Source of the DNA: Sordaria brevicollis
Taxonomy: Eukaryota; Ascomycota; Sordariomycetes; Sordariales; Sordariaceae
Reading direction: 5' to 3'
Length of the DNA: 64,000 nucleotides
NCBI GenBank assembly: GCA_033439795.1
Contig: JAUTDP010000007.1
Span: forward strand, 1,054,001 to 1,118,000
Shown here piece by piece: positions 25,961 through 38,923 of this stretch. A program made the position numbers and the translations under genes. The notes beneath the pieces are model-generated. The model did not search any database, had not been told where the DNA came from, and worked only from the letters and a program-made list of their open reading frames with translations. How positions within the stretch are numbered: the first letter of the stretch is position 1; each line of letters begins with the position of its first letter.

Positions 25961-28900
25961 TTAGTACGGGATACCGTTCGTCAGAAGCTGGAACTGGTCG
26001 TACAATCCCGTCGAGTAGCTCGCGTAACTCTTCTTGATGAGATCCTTCATGAAATCAGCCGCCTCGCGCTCAGTCTTCTCCAGCACAAACCGCTCCTTGA
26101 AGTGCTTCACACTCTCTGGCTTGAAGCATGGCAACCCGCTGTCCATCATCAACAGCACAATCTGTGACAGCTTCTCCGTGTACTGACGTGAAGCCAGGAA
26201 GGCTTTGATGCACAGCTCCTCAAACCATTTGAAAGATTGGTGATCCGGACTGCCGCCCATCACGGCAAGCATCTCGGATGTCAGCTTGAATGGGGCGCGC
26301 TCAAACTTGATACCGCCGGGAGCAATATCGAAGCAGAACCCGAAATCAATGTGCAGAATGTGGCCGGCGTCATCGATCATGATGTTACCGTTATGTCTGT
26401 CCTTGAATTGCAGGAGGAAAGAAATCACCGAGTACGCCGCCATACTCTTGACAAAGTTGTTTCGAGCTTGCTGGAAGCGGAGTGAATCCTCGTTACCGTA
26501 CTTGGAGATGAAGTAGTCGTATAGTCCGTTGACGGCTTCACGGCCTAGCATGTCTCGAGAAATGGAGTTTGGAAGGACATCGATGACACCACAGCCGGGG
26601 GCTGTGGCCGTCACACGGTAAGGAAAGACGAAGACATCAAGACCAACCGTCTGGAAAATACCTCGGAAGGCGGCGATCATCTGAAGAGCCAACACGTCTT
26701 GCCGACAGTCATCACCGACCTTGAAGATGGCTGATTGCCACACCTCAATGGTGTTGGCCTTTGCCGCATCGTCTTTGCCCGCTTCTGATTCCTCGATCAT
26801 GTCCTCGGCCTCGTCAACCCCTCCCTTTGACTTTTGGATACGGAAAGTTGCCATGAAGGGAGCCTTTGCGTGACTCTGCAGTGGCTTTCCTGACTTTCGA
26901 TCAATGCCGATGACCACGCCATCCGGGTTACTGGGCAAGTAGACGCCAACCTCAACCTTGATGTTGCGCAATTCCTCCTCAATCTTTTGCTTCTTCTCTG
27001 GCTTGGACTTCTTGATGAAAGGCTTAAGCTTGCCCGAAATGCTGGTAACCTCATCGAAGAAGGCAAACTCGCGTTCGTAGAATTCGCGATCGACAGGGGA
27101 GAAGCTGTCTACCATGTGGCCCATGACTTTATCAAGGGTAGGTTTGATCGCATCCGGCTATGCCATATTAGTACACCAAGCTCTTCGTCAAATACCCAAA
27201 GGGATAGAACTTACGATTGTGGCGTCTTCATCTTTATAGGCGTTTGCTTTCATGTTCCAAATGATTTGATGCGCGAAGAGTTGCGAAAACTGGGCTGTCT
27301 CGAGGATATAGCGCTCCACGTAGCCGAGGGCATCATAGCGAAGGGTTTGCACAATCTGTGGGACATAGAAGAATGTCACGTCAACGGAATGACTTTCCAG
27401 TGCCCTCATCGCGTACTGGATCAAATACGGATGATTCCGATATGCGGGCAGGAAGTACGTGATCGATGTGATCGGGTTGACCGGGGCCCAGAAGAGAAGA
27501 TACTAGAGATATGGAAGTTAGCAGCGAGTACAAGAGCACAATGTCCGCGTCATTAGTTAGCAGCTAGCGTGTGTAATTACCTTGAGCTGGAAGCTAACAT
27601 CTTCAGGCAATGAGCCGTCAACAAGTGTCGCCACTGCTTCGGGCTCTTTGATGGCCTTGGCAGGAAAGTTGAGGAGAAGCCATCGGACTTCATGCTTGAC
27701 CCGAGGATATGGAAATCGGCTAGCAAGATGCACTGCCAACGAAGGAGATTCGAGCCACGCAACACGAATCAGGGGGAAGATGGCAGCCTAAGCAGCGGTT
27801 AGTTATTCTGATACTCTTATGGCTAGTATATGCGATGCTTACCTCTACAAGGTTCTTATTCGTGTTTGTATGATGGACCAGATGATGTGGCGTCTTGAGC
27901 GGCTCGCCCAAAGGTTGTACCCAAACAGTAAGGCGTGACTGCTCATTTTCCAGAAGCAACTGCAAGAGCCTCTCCTTAGAGGCCAAGGACTTCTTACCCA
28001 CAGTCTGTGCTCCGACTGTTGCCGTTGTCTTCAGAGCCACGAGAACATCCGAAATCAAGGTGATTTCTGTCTTCAGCTGCAATACATTGCTACCGAACGA
28101 CCAGCATGGGGGCGCACAAAACCAGCTCAGGCCTGCAGAAAGGACCAGGTCCTTCAGCCTCCACTGTGCTGTGGTTCCCATGGTTGTGCTCGTGGCGAGA
28201 ACTCGCAGACCAAACAGCACCGTCTGGAACCGAATCTCTCTAGCCATTGGGTGAGGATGGGAGAGCTTCATCGCAGTCAAAGTTACCTCAAGGAGACGGA
28301 GGAAGGTCTGCTGAGTATCAGGGTTTCCAAGCCGCGTGGCATTGTAATGGCTTGCAAAGAATTGCAGAAGTCGAGTGTGAGGGGCGAGAATGTTATGCAC
28401 TAGCTGCTTCCGCTTTGCAACAGACGCCGCGTCGCTGGGAGCAAATTCTTCTTTCAAGAAGAACGGATCAGGGTTGCAAATGGTAGGACTGAAAAGACCG
28501 AGTCGCTTTTGGACACTGAATTCCCATTGCTGGGCTATTTCGGCGAGGATCCGGGGTTCCATCCGCGGGTTCTCGTTGATCACACCTAACCAGAGGGAGA
28601 CACCCAGTTTGATGGACTGCTTTGTGAAGATGGCGAACGGGATGCTGACCAAATAATGAACGATAGAGCATTCATCATGCGAACTCCGACAGAGCAAAGC
28701 AGCAGCCCGGCGTAGGATGTCTCTAACATCTGTAAGCGGAGTGGCTTTGCGACTGAGAACACGCTGCTCAATATGAGCAAGAGCGGTTATGGCATCGGCG
28801 CTGTCACTGCTCGCTGATGGAAGAGGAGAAGTTGCCTTGACAGGACGCATGAAACCCTGCCATTCCAGGCTGCGGTCCGGAAGCGCCTCCGAATATCGAT

Positions 28901-31900
28901 ATTCCTGGCGCTTCGTATACTGCGCCATGAAGTCAGATGCTGTGTTGATGCGGTAATCCCCTAGCACGTCAAGTAGGGACAATCTCTGGTCTGTTGAGGG
29001 AATTGCTGAGCCAATGTCAACGGCAAAAGAACGACCAAGCGACATGTGTCCATAAGAAGCGTCGTCATCAAAGTCGGAGAGATAGGTCTGCAAAAGGCCC
29101 TTCACATCGGCAGGGGCTGTGTTAACAGCGCTAGTAAGCCATTCCTTTGCCTTCCGATGTAGCCTTTCGAGCGTTAGGTGCCTGAATTGGTAGTCATGGG
29201 ATAGTTCGACCATAACGTTACCCCTGGACGACTTGAAAGTGGTTCTCGGTTCATAGCGATCTGTCTCGGCCTCAAGACAGCTTGTCCACATGAGGGAGAG
29301 AAGTTCAAGAAGAGCAAAAAGAGAAGATCTCTGGCAAAGAGCCGATGGGATCTCCCTGATGATACGGTCTGCACAACCAAAAGCAGCCTGCTGGACTCGA
29401 TCAATGCGATGACAGCAAGCGCAGAAGATCCTCGCAAGTTGACCAGCCGCATATTGTGCTGAAAATGTCGGGTTAGAGCCTCCGAGAGCCCGCTTCAGGT
29501 ATCTGGTCATCACGGCGTCCATGATACCGTCCATCGTACGACTGACTTCTCCACGGCGCATGCTCGGTTCGTTGAAGTACGAAAGAGCCTTGGTGCAGTC
29601 GCCCGCATCCGCTCGCAAGCTCTCGACGAGGTAAGCGGCGTTAAGGAAGATCACCTTGCGATAACTAAGGCCCCTAATCTCACTGGCCCGGGATGGGATG
29701 AGCTCCAAGAGATATTTCTTCTGCAGGGACTCCCGCTCAGAGCTCTCACCTCGACGCAAGATAGGGTTGAGCTCGATATCGCTTTCATCTTGTTCACCAC
29801 GGCTGTCGAGTACCAGGGGTGGTGAGTAGATAGCCATGACACGAAGCTCATCCGCATAGCGTTTTCCACGGTCTGTAGACGGCGTAAAGCCATGAACAAC
29901 TATGTTGAACCACGAATCACGAAGCATAGAGTACGTGTCATCATCTGCGTCACCTCCAAAGCCAATGTCGTTGGCATTGGTAGACATGAACAAGGCAAGA
30001 GGTTGGAGCAGTTGCGCAATCTCACGAGCGGCAAGCTCCATGTCGGATTCCTTGGCGTTTTGAGACGGAAGACCGTGGGCGTCTCCCTTGGAGATAATGC
30101 CATCCAATAAGTGCTCCAGGTAGATACTGTAGAGGGGAGAGTCGCGATTGATGTTGCAAGCAAGGTAATTGCGAGCTCGCATGATCTATAATGACAGTCA
30201 GCATTAGGTGCGTGTGACGTGAAGTACGGCCTAGACTTACGGCAAGCAAAATTCCCTCCCTGCTTTCCACCACTGCACTGTGAGCGAGAGCGGCGTAGTG
30301 TTTGAGCAGGTTGCGGAACTCGGACTGGCTGCCACTGATAGCCAGAGTGGCAGCACCAGTAATGATACGGGCATCAAGGGGACTGCTTAACCTGACGATC
30401 TTCTGGGCAAGCATGGACTGAGCAAGGCCGGTGATCTTGACATCCTTGCAAATACCAGCAATTTCACAGATGGCCTGTACAACATTGCCCTGAACGGCAG
30501 AGGAATCTTCCTCGCCCGATAGCTGAAGAGATATTGCACTGCCTGCCGACTGCCTGTTCCCGTATACTTCGAGAGTGTCGTTTCTGGTCTCACCGCCGAT
30601 TCCGTTGGCCGTGGACCGCTCACCACCAGGGCTCAAAACATTGCCAAGGGTGTACAGAGTCGTGATAACGGCATCCTTGGAGAGCATCTGCAGAACGAAA
30701 GCGAGGCACTTGGAAGCCACCGTCACTGTCTGGCTTCTATACCCACCCTGGACAATAAAGCGTGGCAGTAGGCGACTGACATTGGCGGCATAGCTGGGAA
30801 TGATCCTGCACAGTAATGCCATTGACTTGAGCACAATAGAAGCCAGCTCCTCGTCTACCATGCTCGAGGAATCGCCAAGGGAATCCTCGAGCCAAGGCAT
30901 GAGGACATCGGCATCGGCCACTTCTTCGTTGAGGGTAGCCGCGTTGAGATAACTGATCAATGCAGCCCCCTTGACGGCAAAGGCGAGTCTCTGCTTGGCG
31001 GGCGAAAGGCTGTCGAAATCGGCGCTTGACTCCAGATCGTTCATCTGGTCCATGGCAACCGTGGCATATATCTCCACGGAGCGGGAGTCGGCATCTCCAG
31101 TTATGTCGGTCAGCGGTTGTCGCAACCCATCACCCGACATGAGGATATCCAGTACGTGAGTAGACCGTAGCGCCTCGGGCTCTGCAACCAAGAGAGAGGT
31201 GGCGGCAACCAGCAATCTCATGAAGCTGCGTTGCAAGACCAAGGCCCCAAATGGGCGGCCAACCTCGTCATAATGGCGAAGCGACCGCCTCCATTCCTTG
31301 GCATGACGGTCGTGGGAATGCGAGTTGCGAATAATGGAAAAGGCAGTCTCTACCGCGACCAAAAACGGCGGGGACAGCAGGTCACGCAACCGCTCGACCA
31401 AGCTCAAGCGGCCCCCAGACTTCCAGAAATCAGCCTGCGCACAGGCAGCGTCCAAAAAGCCCAACAGAGCAACGGTAATGGTAGCGGTCCGGATGGCATC
31501 GTCGAGTGCGGCCGGGCCCTCGTAGTTGGCCTCGGTAAGAGCTTGGGTCACATGGGCACAGGCGTTCAGAAAGACCCAAATACTGTCAGAAACCTCTTGT
31601 TGGACATGAGTTGCGTGCCTTATTCCAAGAGCCAGCAAAGCAGCGGTGACGTGATAGCTGAGCGATTCGGTAGGAGACGGTTCAACTTGTCGGAAAAAGG
31701 GCGAAAGGGCAAAGGCCTGGGAATGCGAATCCAAAAGGTAGGGCACCAGGTGTCTAGTAAGCTTCTGTGCGCTCTGAGCAGTCGTCAGGCTAGGCGCGGC
31801 TTTGCAGAGAGCGATGAGAACCTCGAATTCCTTGATGGTCTAGCATCTGAGTCAGTGAACAGTTTGGAAAGGCTAAGGGAGCAGAGGGGCATGTGCTGCT

Positions 31901-32117
31901 GTACCATGGGGATGCGTCCAACATCGGGCCCGGCCCGGGGGACAGAAGACGGGGATGATGGAGTCTGTCCATTGACGGCGGCTGGAGCAGAGTAGCCTTG
32001 CTTGACCGAGACTCTGCATAGCTTGTCAAGGTCAGACTGGTCGAAGGAAGCGGCCGGGTTCACGGCCGACAAGGCGGCAATCTGTTGCAGAGCCTTGCCG
32101 CGAATGTTGCGAGCCAT
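25961..32117 (-). CDS. STT4: Phosphatidylinositol 4-kinase alpha
   Basis: Six exons, complement(31905..32117, 30241..31839, 27843..30185, 27581..27787, 27215..27502, 25961..27157); all five introns are 55-78 bp and phase 0. The product is 1948 residues, close to yeast Stt4. It makes PI4P at the plasma membrane, supplying PI(4,5)P2 and cell-wall/actin signalling, and works with a peripheral scaffold (Ypp1/Efr3 in yeast). Most of the chain is helical solenoid. The PIK helical domain includes FYVPQIVQTLRYDALGYVER. The kinase lobe has VGDDCRQDVLALQM (Lys near 1696 upstream), catalytic DRHNGN at about 1803-1808 and the metal-binding DFG at about 1821-1823, and it ends in the family's usual ..NGIPY. 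Start MARNIRGKALQQIAA is the first in-frame ATG of exon 1. All key residues are intact. Confidence 0.96.
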
Positions 32118-33483
32118 GGCAAGCAGCGGAACCGGGACCTGGAAACAAAGACGAAAGCCGGTGCCTCTTGGAAGGACACGGGTCAGACGGCTGAAGTGGT
32201 CTGGGGAGCCGAATAGGGGCGAGTGGTATGGTATGGATCAATTCGAGGATTACAATATTAGATGTCCGTGCCTCTGGAGAAGGCACAAGAGGACGGACGA
32301 GTACCAGCAGCCGCTAGATAGACCTAGCAGCCGAGCGTAAGTATGGAAATCTGCAACATCATCAAACACAACTTAGCAAACGTATAGACGGGTACGGTAT
32401 AGATGGCGGTGATGGCGGTGATAATAAAGTCTGGAGATGTAAGGGACATCACCTGGCACTGCAAGGTGCATTGACGGAGCGCCTACCTTGAACTTCTCCC
32501 GGGTCCCTTCCACGCGGTCAAAGAACCGAAACCAGAAGATCAAAACCCTTATTCTGTTTGGTTGCGCAAAAGGGTGACTGGCGACGGTGAAGATGCAATG
32601 TTCAAGTTACCTGCAGAGGTCAGCTAGAACTACAGGAAACAGCCCGTCGTTCACAGGTAAAAGGAGACGATGGCGTGTTGACGTTGAGTTGCAACTGCCC
32701 CGGTACGCGACAACCCAATTCCAGGAGTCCAGCCGGGATATTACACTCCAATTTAGGGGTAAGCACGGTATGTACCTATGTACCTCTATGGTAAGTCGAA
32801 AGACAGACGGGAGTGGATGAGTCCAGGCAGGGGCAGTCAAGCAGGTGCCCCACCATGCTTACAAGAAGCGACTTCCCCTTCCAGGAGGTACAGATGGAAG
32901 GAGATGGCACCACGTAAAGAATGCTGGTTTGTATCTATCCGCTTGTACAGTTTCAGCGTACTCCAATGTGCGTACTCTCAAAAAGCTGTACAAGTATTGA
33001 TGAATATAAAAAGCACATGGGAGTGTGTCGCAGCTCGATATCAAACGCAGACAAGACATCCAAAACGAGCCAATCAAGCACTTGTTGCACAACGTACAGT
33101 ACCGTAACGTGGTATTTACCAATACCGGTATATATTACTAGTCTGCGGGAACTGCCCCGGTCCTTACTTGTAACTGCCCCGTCAATCCGTCAGTGCTAGG
33201 TACTGTCCCCGCCATTAGCTATCAGGCGGCTGCAGGTTGACGCGTGCAGCTATCAGAGGTCGGGGCTAGGCGGGAGCTTCAGGTGCTTGTCCAGCCCGTT
33301 GCAACCTCCATCATCAACAATCACCATCACCATCACCACCCACCTCTTGATTGCAAACGATACCCCGACAGACGTAGCCGATCTCTCACAAACAACGTCG
33401 AGCTTTTCCCGAACCTTAATATTCTGCTCCCAACGCCATCAACCATCAACATTTCGCAAACGTAACCACAAAGTGATTTCACC
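32118..33483. other. Divergent promoter region, STT4 / proteasome beta-6
   Basis: About 1.4 kb shared by two divergent essential-type genes. A CACCAT microrepeat lies near 33,323-33,340 in the leader of the proteasome gene. I see no other gene. Confidence 0.5.
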
Positions 33484-34383
33484 ATGGCTGCCATGTTCAG
33501 TCAGAACCCCCTCATGAACGGGCCAAACTATTCCTTCAACGATGCGCCGAGGACAGCTGCTCCCGAGGGAGCGCGGCAGCATCGGTTTGATCCGTAAGTG
33601 TGCCTTTCGGGCTTGTTCTTGTTTTTGCTGCTGCCGGTATTGCGTTTTGGTACTTGTGATAATGTGCATGGCGCAGCTGACAGTTGGCTTTCCAGATACA
33701 CGGACAACGGCGGCTCGACACTTGCCATCGCTGGCGCCGACTTCACAATCATGGCCGGCGACACCCGCCTGACATCTGGTTACAGCATCAACTCGCGATA
33801 CCACCCCAAGCTGTTCAAGATCGGAGGCACCACAGCCGACCAGAAAGACGCCACCATCGTCTTGTCCGTCGTCGGCTTTGCGGCGGATGGAGAGGCCTTG
33901 AAAGAACGTCTCGACGCTATTTGCAAGATGTACCGTTACCGCCACGGAAAGCCCATGAGCGTCAAGGCATGCGCCCAACGCCTATCGACCATTCTATACC
34001 AGAAACGCTTCTTCCCCTACTATGTCTATGCCATCCTCGGCGGCCTGGATGAGGAGGGCAAGGGTGCCGTCTACTCGTACGACCCCGTTGGCAGTTACGA
34101 AAGAGAACAGTGCCGGGCTGGCGGTGCGGCAGCCAGCTTGATCATGCCCTTCTTGGACAACCAGGTCAACTTCAAGAACCAGTATGAGCCCGGCAGCGGT
34201 GTTGGTCATGCGCTCCAGGAGCGCGAGCGCAAGCCGCTAACGCGGTCTGAGGGCGAGATTTTGGTCAAGGACGCCTTCGACGGAGCAGTTGAGCGCCATA
34301 TTGAGGTTGGTGACGGCTTGCAGATGATGGTCATCACCAAGGACGGAATTGAGGAGATCTTGCTCCCACTGAAGAAGGATTAA
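33484..34383 (+). CDS. PRE7: 20S proteasome subunit beta type-6 (PRE7-type)
   Basis: Two exons, 33484..33593 and 33696..34383, with a 102-bp phase-2 intron (GTAAGT donor, CCAG acceptor); 265 residues. A structural, non-catalytic subunit of the inner beta ring of the 20S core in cytosol and nucleus. The N-terminal ~38 residues resemble the extension typical of beta-6. NGGSTLAIAGADFTIMAGD marks the first beta strands, followed by RLTSGYSINSR, FFPYYVYAILGGLDEEGKGAV and the C-terminal VGDGLQMMVI block. The active-site threonine context of catalytic beta subunits is absent, as expected for this subunit. Slightly longer than the 241-residue yeast protein because of the N-terminus. Confidence 0.95.
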
Positions 34384-37300
34384 ACAAGTCACACCGGTTG
34401 CTCAGCTGTGTGATTCTGCTAACGGGGGCACCTCGGCATCCAATAGCTGGTTGGGAATATGCGCTCGGACTTGACACCTGAGGGCAGTTTGCCGGCCTCG
34501 GAGAAAAGGTGCTGATAGCCGCAACGGGTGGGCTCCGCTAGCATAGTGCTCAGCGGGAGCAGAGGGTATCCAAGACCGTAGACCAATCGGCATAGAGGGA
34601 TAATAAGGGTTTAAGGACCAACACCAGGTGGAAGGAAGCCTACAAGGCACGTTGTCTTCGCTCCTGCGTGCATGGGTTGCCAGCGACCAGGTGTCTGTTT
34701 CTGGCGTTGCAGGAGTAGACAAGCATTGCATTGGCCGCCCAAGTAGTTATGAGATTATGATATTCGTTTCTGTCCTTCCCATCAAATCTGCCGAGCAACT
34801 CTATGGTATTACATATTCTGCCACGTCGTCTCCTTGTCGGGACAAACTAGTCTACAACTTATACGGGTCAAGTGTCGTCGTCCGTTCTGTTTGCCATCGC
34901 AAGCGCGAAGACAGAATGGATCCAGTATTGCTGATGCCGTGCCAGTCCATCCTGTTTTCGAGTCTCTAGTCCCAGCGTGACCGGGCTACGGTTAGGCAAG
35001 GACAGGACCGAGAGAGAGATGTAGGGTTAAACCAGGCTATTGTGAGCGTGAGCGTCTCTTTGGATATCCTTGGAGCTCGTTGTCAGAAAAAGCATCACAG
35101 GGCATCACAGGGCATATACCTCCAGGGAAGACAGCGTAGCAAGGTTTCCAGATAGTCACGCAGTGCATGTTAAGATCATGAGAAATAAAGGCGGGCAGGC
35201 GGGTAGAGCGAGACTGCGGTAGAGACGAAAGAGGTCGGGCGATGATGGCCTTTGATGATCGCTGGTGCATAGCCACAGCTGACCCCCAAAAAGGGCTAAG
35301 AGTGGCTGGGCAGCTTCAAGATCGACTCTCGGCTGAGCAGTTCGGTTGGTTCGTTGGTTCGTCACGTTGTCCAGGCTCCAGTCCAAGTGGCTTGAACTCT
35401 TATTACACGTGTCCATGTTGCGCAGTGCAACGCGCACGCAGCTCGCCGCAGTGGCAAAACGCCTCAGCTAGGCCAGCGTCTTATTTGGGGTCCTTTTCGA
35501 CGTCATCCTCAACGCTCTCTCTTCTGGGACCCAATAAGAATGTGGCCCTGATTGGCGGGTTCCTGATACAGAACCTCCGACGTGACGATACAGCGGGTAG
35601 CACTACAGTAGAGGTAGAACGGGGTAGGGAAGAAAGAGAAAAACACCAACACAAGACGAAATGGTTGATGGGAGAGGGTTTTGTGGCAATTCCCAGCATT
35701 GACTTTGATGGTTTTACTGGAGATGTCCAAGAGAAGTAAAGGTCTTTTGAAGAACTATTGAAATATTTACGAGGTTCTTCTGCCCACCCGTTCGGAAGAA
35801 AGCGTCCGCAGAGTCTCTATTCGCTTTGAATCCGTAGTGCTCTCGAAGGGGATATCCATACATGCCCAGGCCCCAGGGTGGCCAGGTAGGTACGTACCTC
35901 TACATCGATGCAGCGGCATGCTCGCTCTGGTCCTTATCTTATCAGACCTATTCAACAGGGTTTATCTTGCACCACATGCCAGATGCTACACTCCGAGTCG
36001 CCTTGGCTATTTCCCAAGCCGCTGGGAGCCTGGGACAGCAACTTCAAATGACACAATCCAAGCTCTGGCTCTTGCGAGCGTGGATTTTGATGTCGAAGTT
36101 CCTGTAAAATGGATCCGGACCTTGGCCCGCTGTGGCTTGCCTCAACCGTCACTCTGGCCGGGAGTGTTTCGTTGTTTCATTCCCACGATGGGGTCTGGGA
36201 GACACAAGGGTTCGCGACAGACGTATCATATCTACCGAGCTGTCATGGGTACCCGCGAGTCTCGATGACGTCGGAGCCAGCCCTCGACACTCCAAGCTGC
36301 CGACCAGCGCTCCCCAGGAATGTTTAGCCACCATGGCTGGGCAGAAGGAGGTCGTTCAAAAACCGTGGAATGGACAGAAATACTCAGATTGCGTTGGGAG
36401 GGAATATGTTAGGTACGACGTGTGCGCAAACTTGACAAACTACCTACGCTCACAACCACAGGGCCCCAGTTTATCTCCCCCACAGTCCAAAGCGAGCCAT
36501 GTACACATAAAAATATACATGCGTAATAAACTTCGCGGCCAAAAGCATGTGGTTGTGCTATTTCGCAGGCCAGCTGCGGCTCTTTACGACCATTCGTCAC
36601 ATATGATACGAGTACCTACCAGCCTGCCTCTAGACAGCTAGAGGTACCTACCTCTGGAGTAGTTCGCCCGCTGCCGGGTATTGCTTCTCAATGAACGTGA
36701 TCGTACAACATGAACCCTGCGGTCTAGACCATTCTCAAAATTGCACGGCATGGGGATTGCCTGATTAGGAAACACCACGCCCAAGCGACTTACACTGGCG
36801 GAACTGGGAAATGACGATCAAAATGATTCCGGTCTTTCGTCCCGCAACACCACATCATCGCGGGGCATTCCACAAAGGTCGCTGTCCCAAGAGTCCCGGT
36901 CGGTCGGCGGCAGCACCGAGGTCGAGTGGCAAAAACGGTTTGCTTTGTGTTTGCATCAGGGGTTTATTGACAGCTAGAACAGGGTCCTTTGATGCCTGTC
37001 TACACTACACTACGTGACTACGTACCGCTTGATGTAGACGTAACATGCCACATTCCCGGTCCAGAGATTCCCATGGTGCTCAAAATCGGATTCTCAACCT
37101 CCATTGCCCCCCGGCCCCGGCCCCGGTACTCTCCGTACCAGTTATTAGAAGAGGAGGCTGTCTTTTGCCCATCGATAGGACGACGTCAAGGGTGTTCAAC
37201 GCCCCAACCCATCTTGCCCTCGAGGTTGCTTGCCCACATGGCCTGTCCATCTCGCCCATCTTGCCATCCTTCCCCCAAGCCTTTCCACCTCTACCACCCA

Positions 37301-38923
37301 AGCAGGCCAAGCAGGCTCCTCTAGCACCATATCCTCGAACCCGGTGTGCCGAGTGAGGGTCTTGTGTGTCCATGTCTGGCCCAGATCTTCATCCGCATTT
37401 CCAACATCTCCGTTGGACAAAGGGGCGCCTGCCATGTAACCCATTTTACTGGTTACCCGTCCACCTTTGCGAACACTCCGAGCTGCCAAGGTCCCCTTCA
37501 ATGTCTCCTCAGCCTCCCATAAACACCCCATACCCACTATCCCGAACATCATTTTCACACCTCCACATCCGGCTGGCATGCTCTGCTACCTAGAGGTACT
37601 GCCTGTCACTGCATGTGTGCCTTGCCCCTGGCCTGCGTGCCTGCGTGCCGAACACATGCGACATCTGTTCGAAACTTTGGCCACTTGCTAGTTGTGCAGA
37701 TCTTTTGGTTCCGTTCTCCTCCCCGTGTCGCTGTGTAAGGATGTCGGTCAGTCGGTATCGCCTGCCTGGACTCAAAGCTTGCTTATTGGTCCTTGAGCAG
37801 CTGGGTTGGCTCTGAGAGAATGAGCCGCCGAGGCACCATCGATGCTTTGGAGGCACATATGAGCACCAGCCACCAGGGGAGGAGTAAGGAAAGAGTGTCC
37901 CAACTCGTAGTGTCGTGCCTTGCGCCACTCTCTCCTTCGGCACTTTATAACACGTCCTTGGACCCAGGAGCCCAGCCAAAATTGTGGCACATCGGGCAGG
38001 CAAGGTGCAAAAACGCCGTGAGCCCGAACCTTCAAAGCAAGTGGAAAGACCCCGTGTTCGGTTATCGACTCTATCGCCTCGTCAATACCTCTATACCCTG
38101 CCCTCACTCCTCTTCCGCCCCATCTTCACTGGTACACCAGTGCTAGTGATAGTCTAGCCTGCCTGGTCCGATACACGGGCAACCGCACCGGAAGATTGTT
38201 GGTCTACATCTCCCCCCCCCCCCCCCCCCCCCCCCCCCCATCAGAAAATATCGACCGGCTCAGGCGGAAAATTCCTGGAGGACAGGTACAAGCATTTGGT
38301 GGACAGCTTGACGCATGGGAAAGGCAAGGCAAGCAAGCTGCTAAGGACACCCCCTGCGAAACTGAGCTCATTTTCCTACCTCTGCATTGGGCACCTGCTT
38401 CCGACGATCCGCCCCGAGCTTTGGGTTCGAAGGGCAAGGGCTCTGAAGCCCTCGCAACCCACCCCCACGGCCCGTCGTGGTGCTTAAAATTCCTTCCCTT
38501 TCATCGATACGCCATCCTGGACCATTGCTGAACCTACAGGTTCGCACCTCGGCACCTTTCCTGATTGGACTTGTCAAACATCTCCCATCGTGGCGTAATT
38601 CGGGGGACTCCAAGCCTCCCGTGCACGGCGACGTCGTTTCAGACCTGCCAAAATCACGGTCGAGCTACCCAAGTCAGGCCTGCCACTTCCATAGGTACCC
38701 CTCTACGCCACGACACACCTTGAAGCTGCTTTCCCTGGGAGCTATCTTGAGTGTTTGTTGGTTTCCGTCTGTTCAAGAGCTCCAGGTATATCTAAGAGCG
38801 ACAGGTGTTCCTCTGCCTCGAGTTCTAGCTCCTTGGACCGACTAGAACCTTGCTGTTGCTTGAACAAGAAGAAAATCAACAATCTACGCATAGCCGATTC
38901 CTTGGGTATTCATTGCTATCCTT
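34384..38923. other. Gene-poor 4.5-kb intergenic stretch
   Basis: Lies between the proteasome and YTH genes, both on the plus strand. Many overlapping frames of 60-170 codons occur on both strands, none with a recognisable product or consistent splice signals. It has dense AGGTACCTACCT-type motifs (35,880-35,900; 36,610-36,655) and a 28-nt poly-C run. A long regulatory region or an unannotated non-coding transcript is possible. Confidence 0.5.
38212..38239. repeat. Poly-C run (28 nt)
   Basis: An uninterrupted run of 28 C, about 690 bp upstream of the YTH gene. The length may be inexact because of sequencing slippage. Confidence 0.85.

Noticed and set aside
35242..35739. 165-codon plus-strand frame, and other 100-170-codon frames in 34,384-38,923
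   Set aside because: No splice-compatible partners, no recognisable motifs, and several overlapping frames of similar length on both strands.
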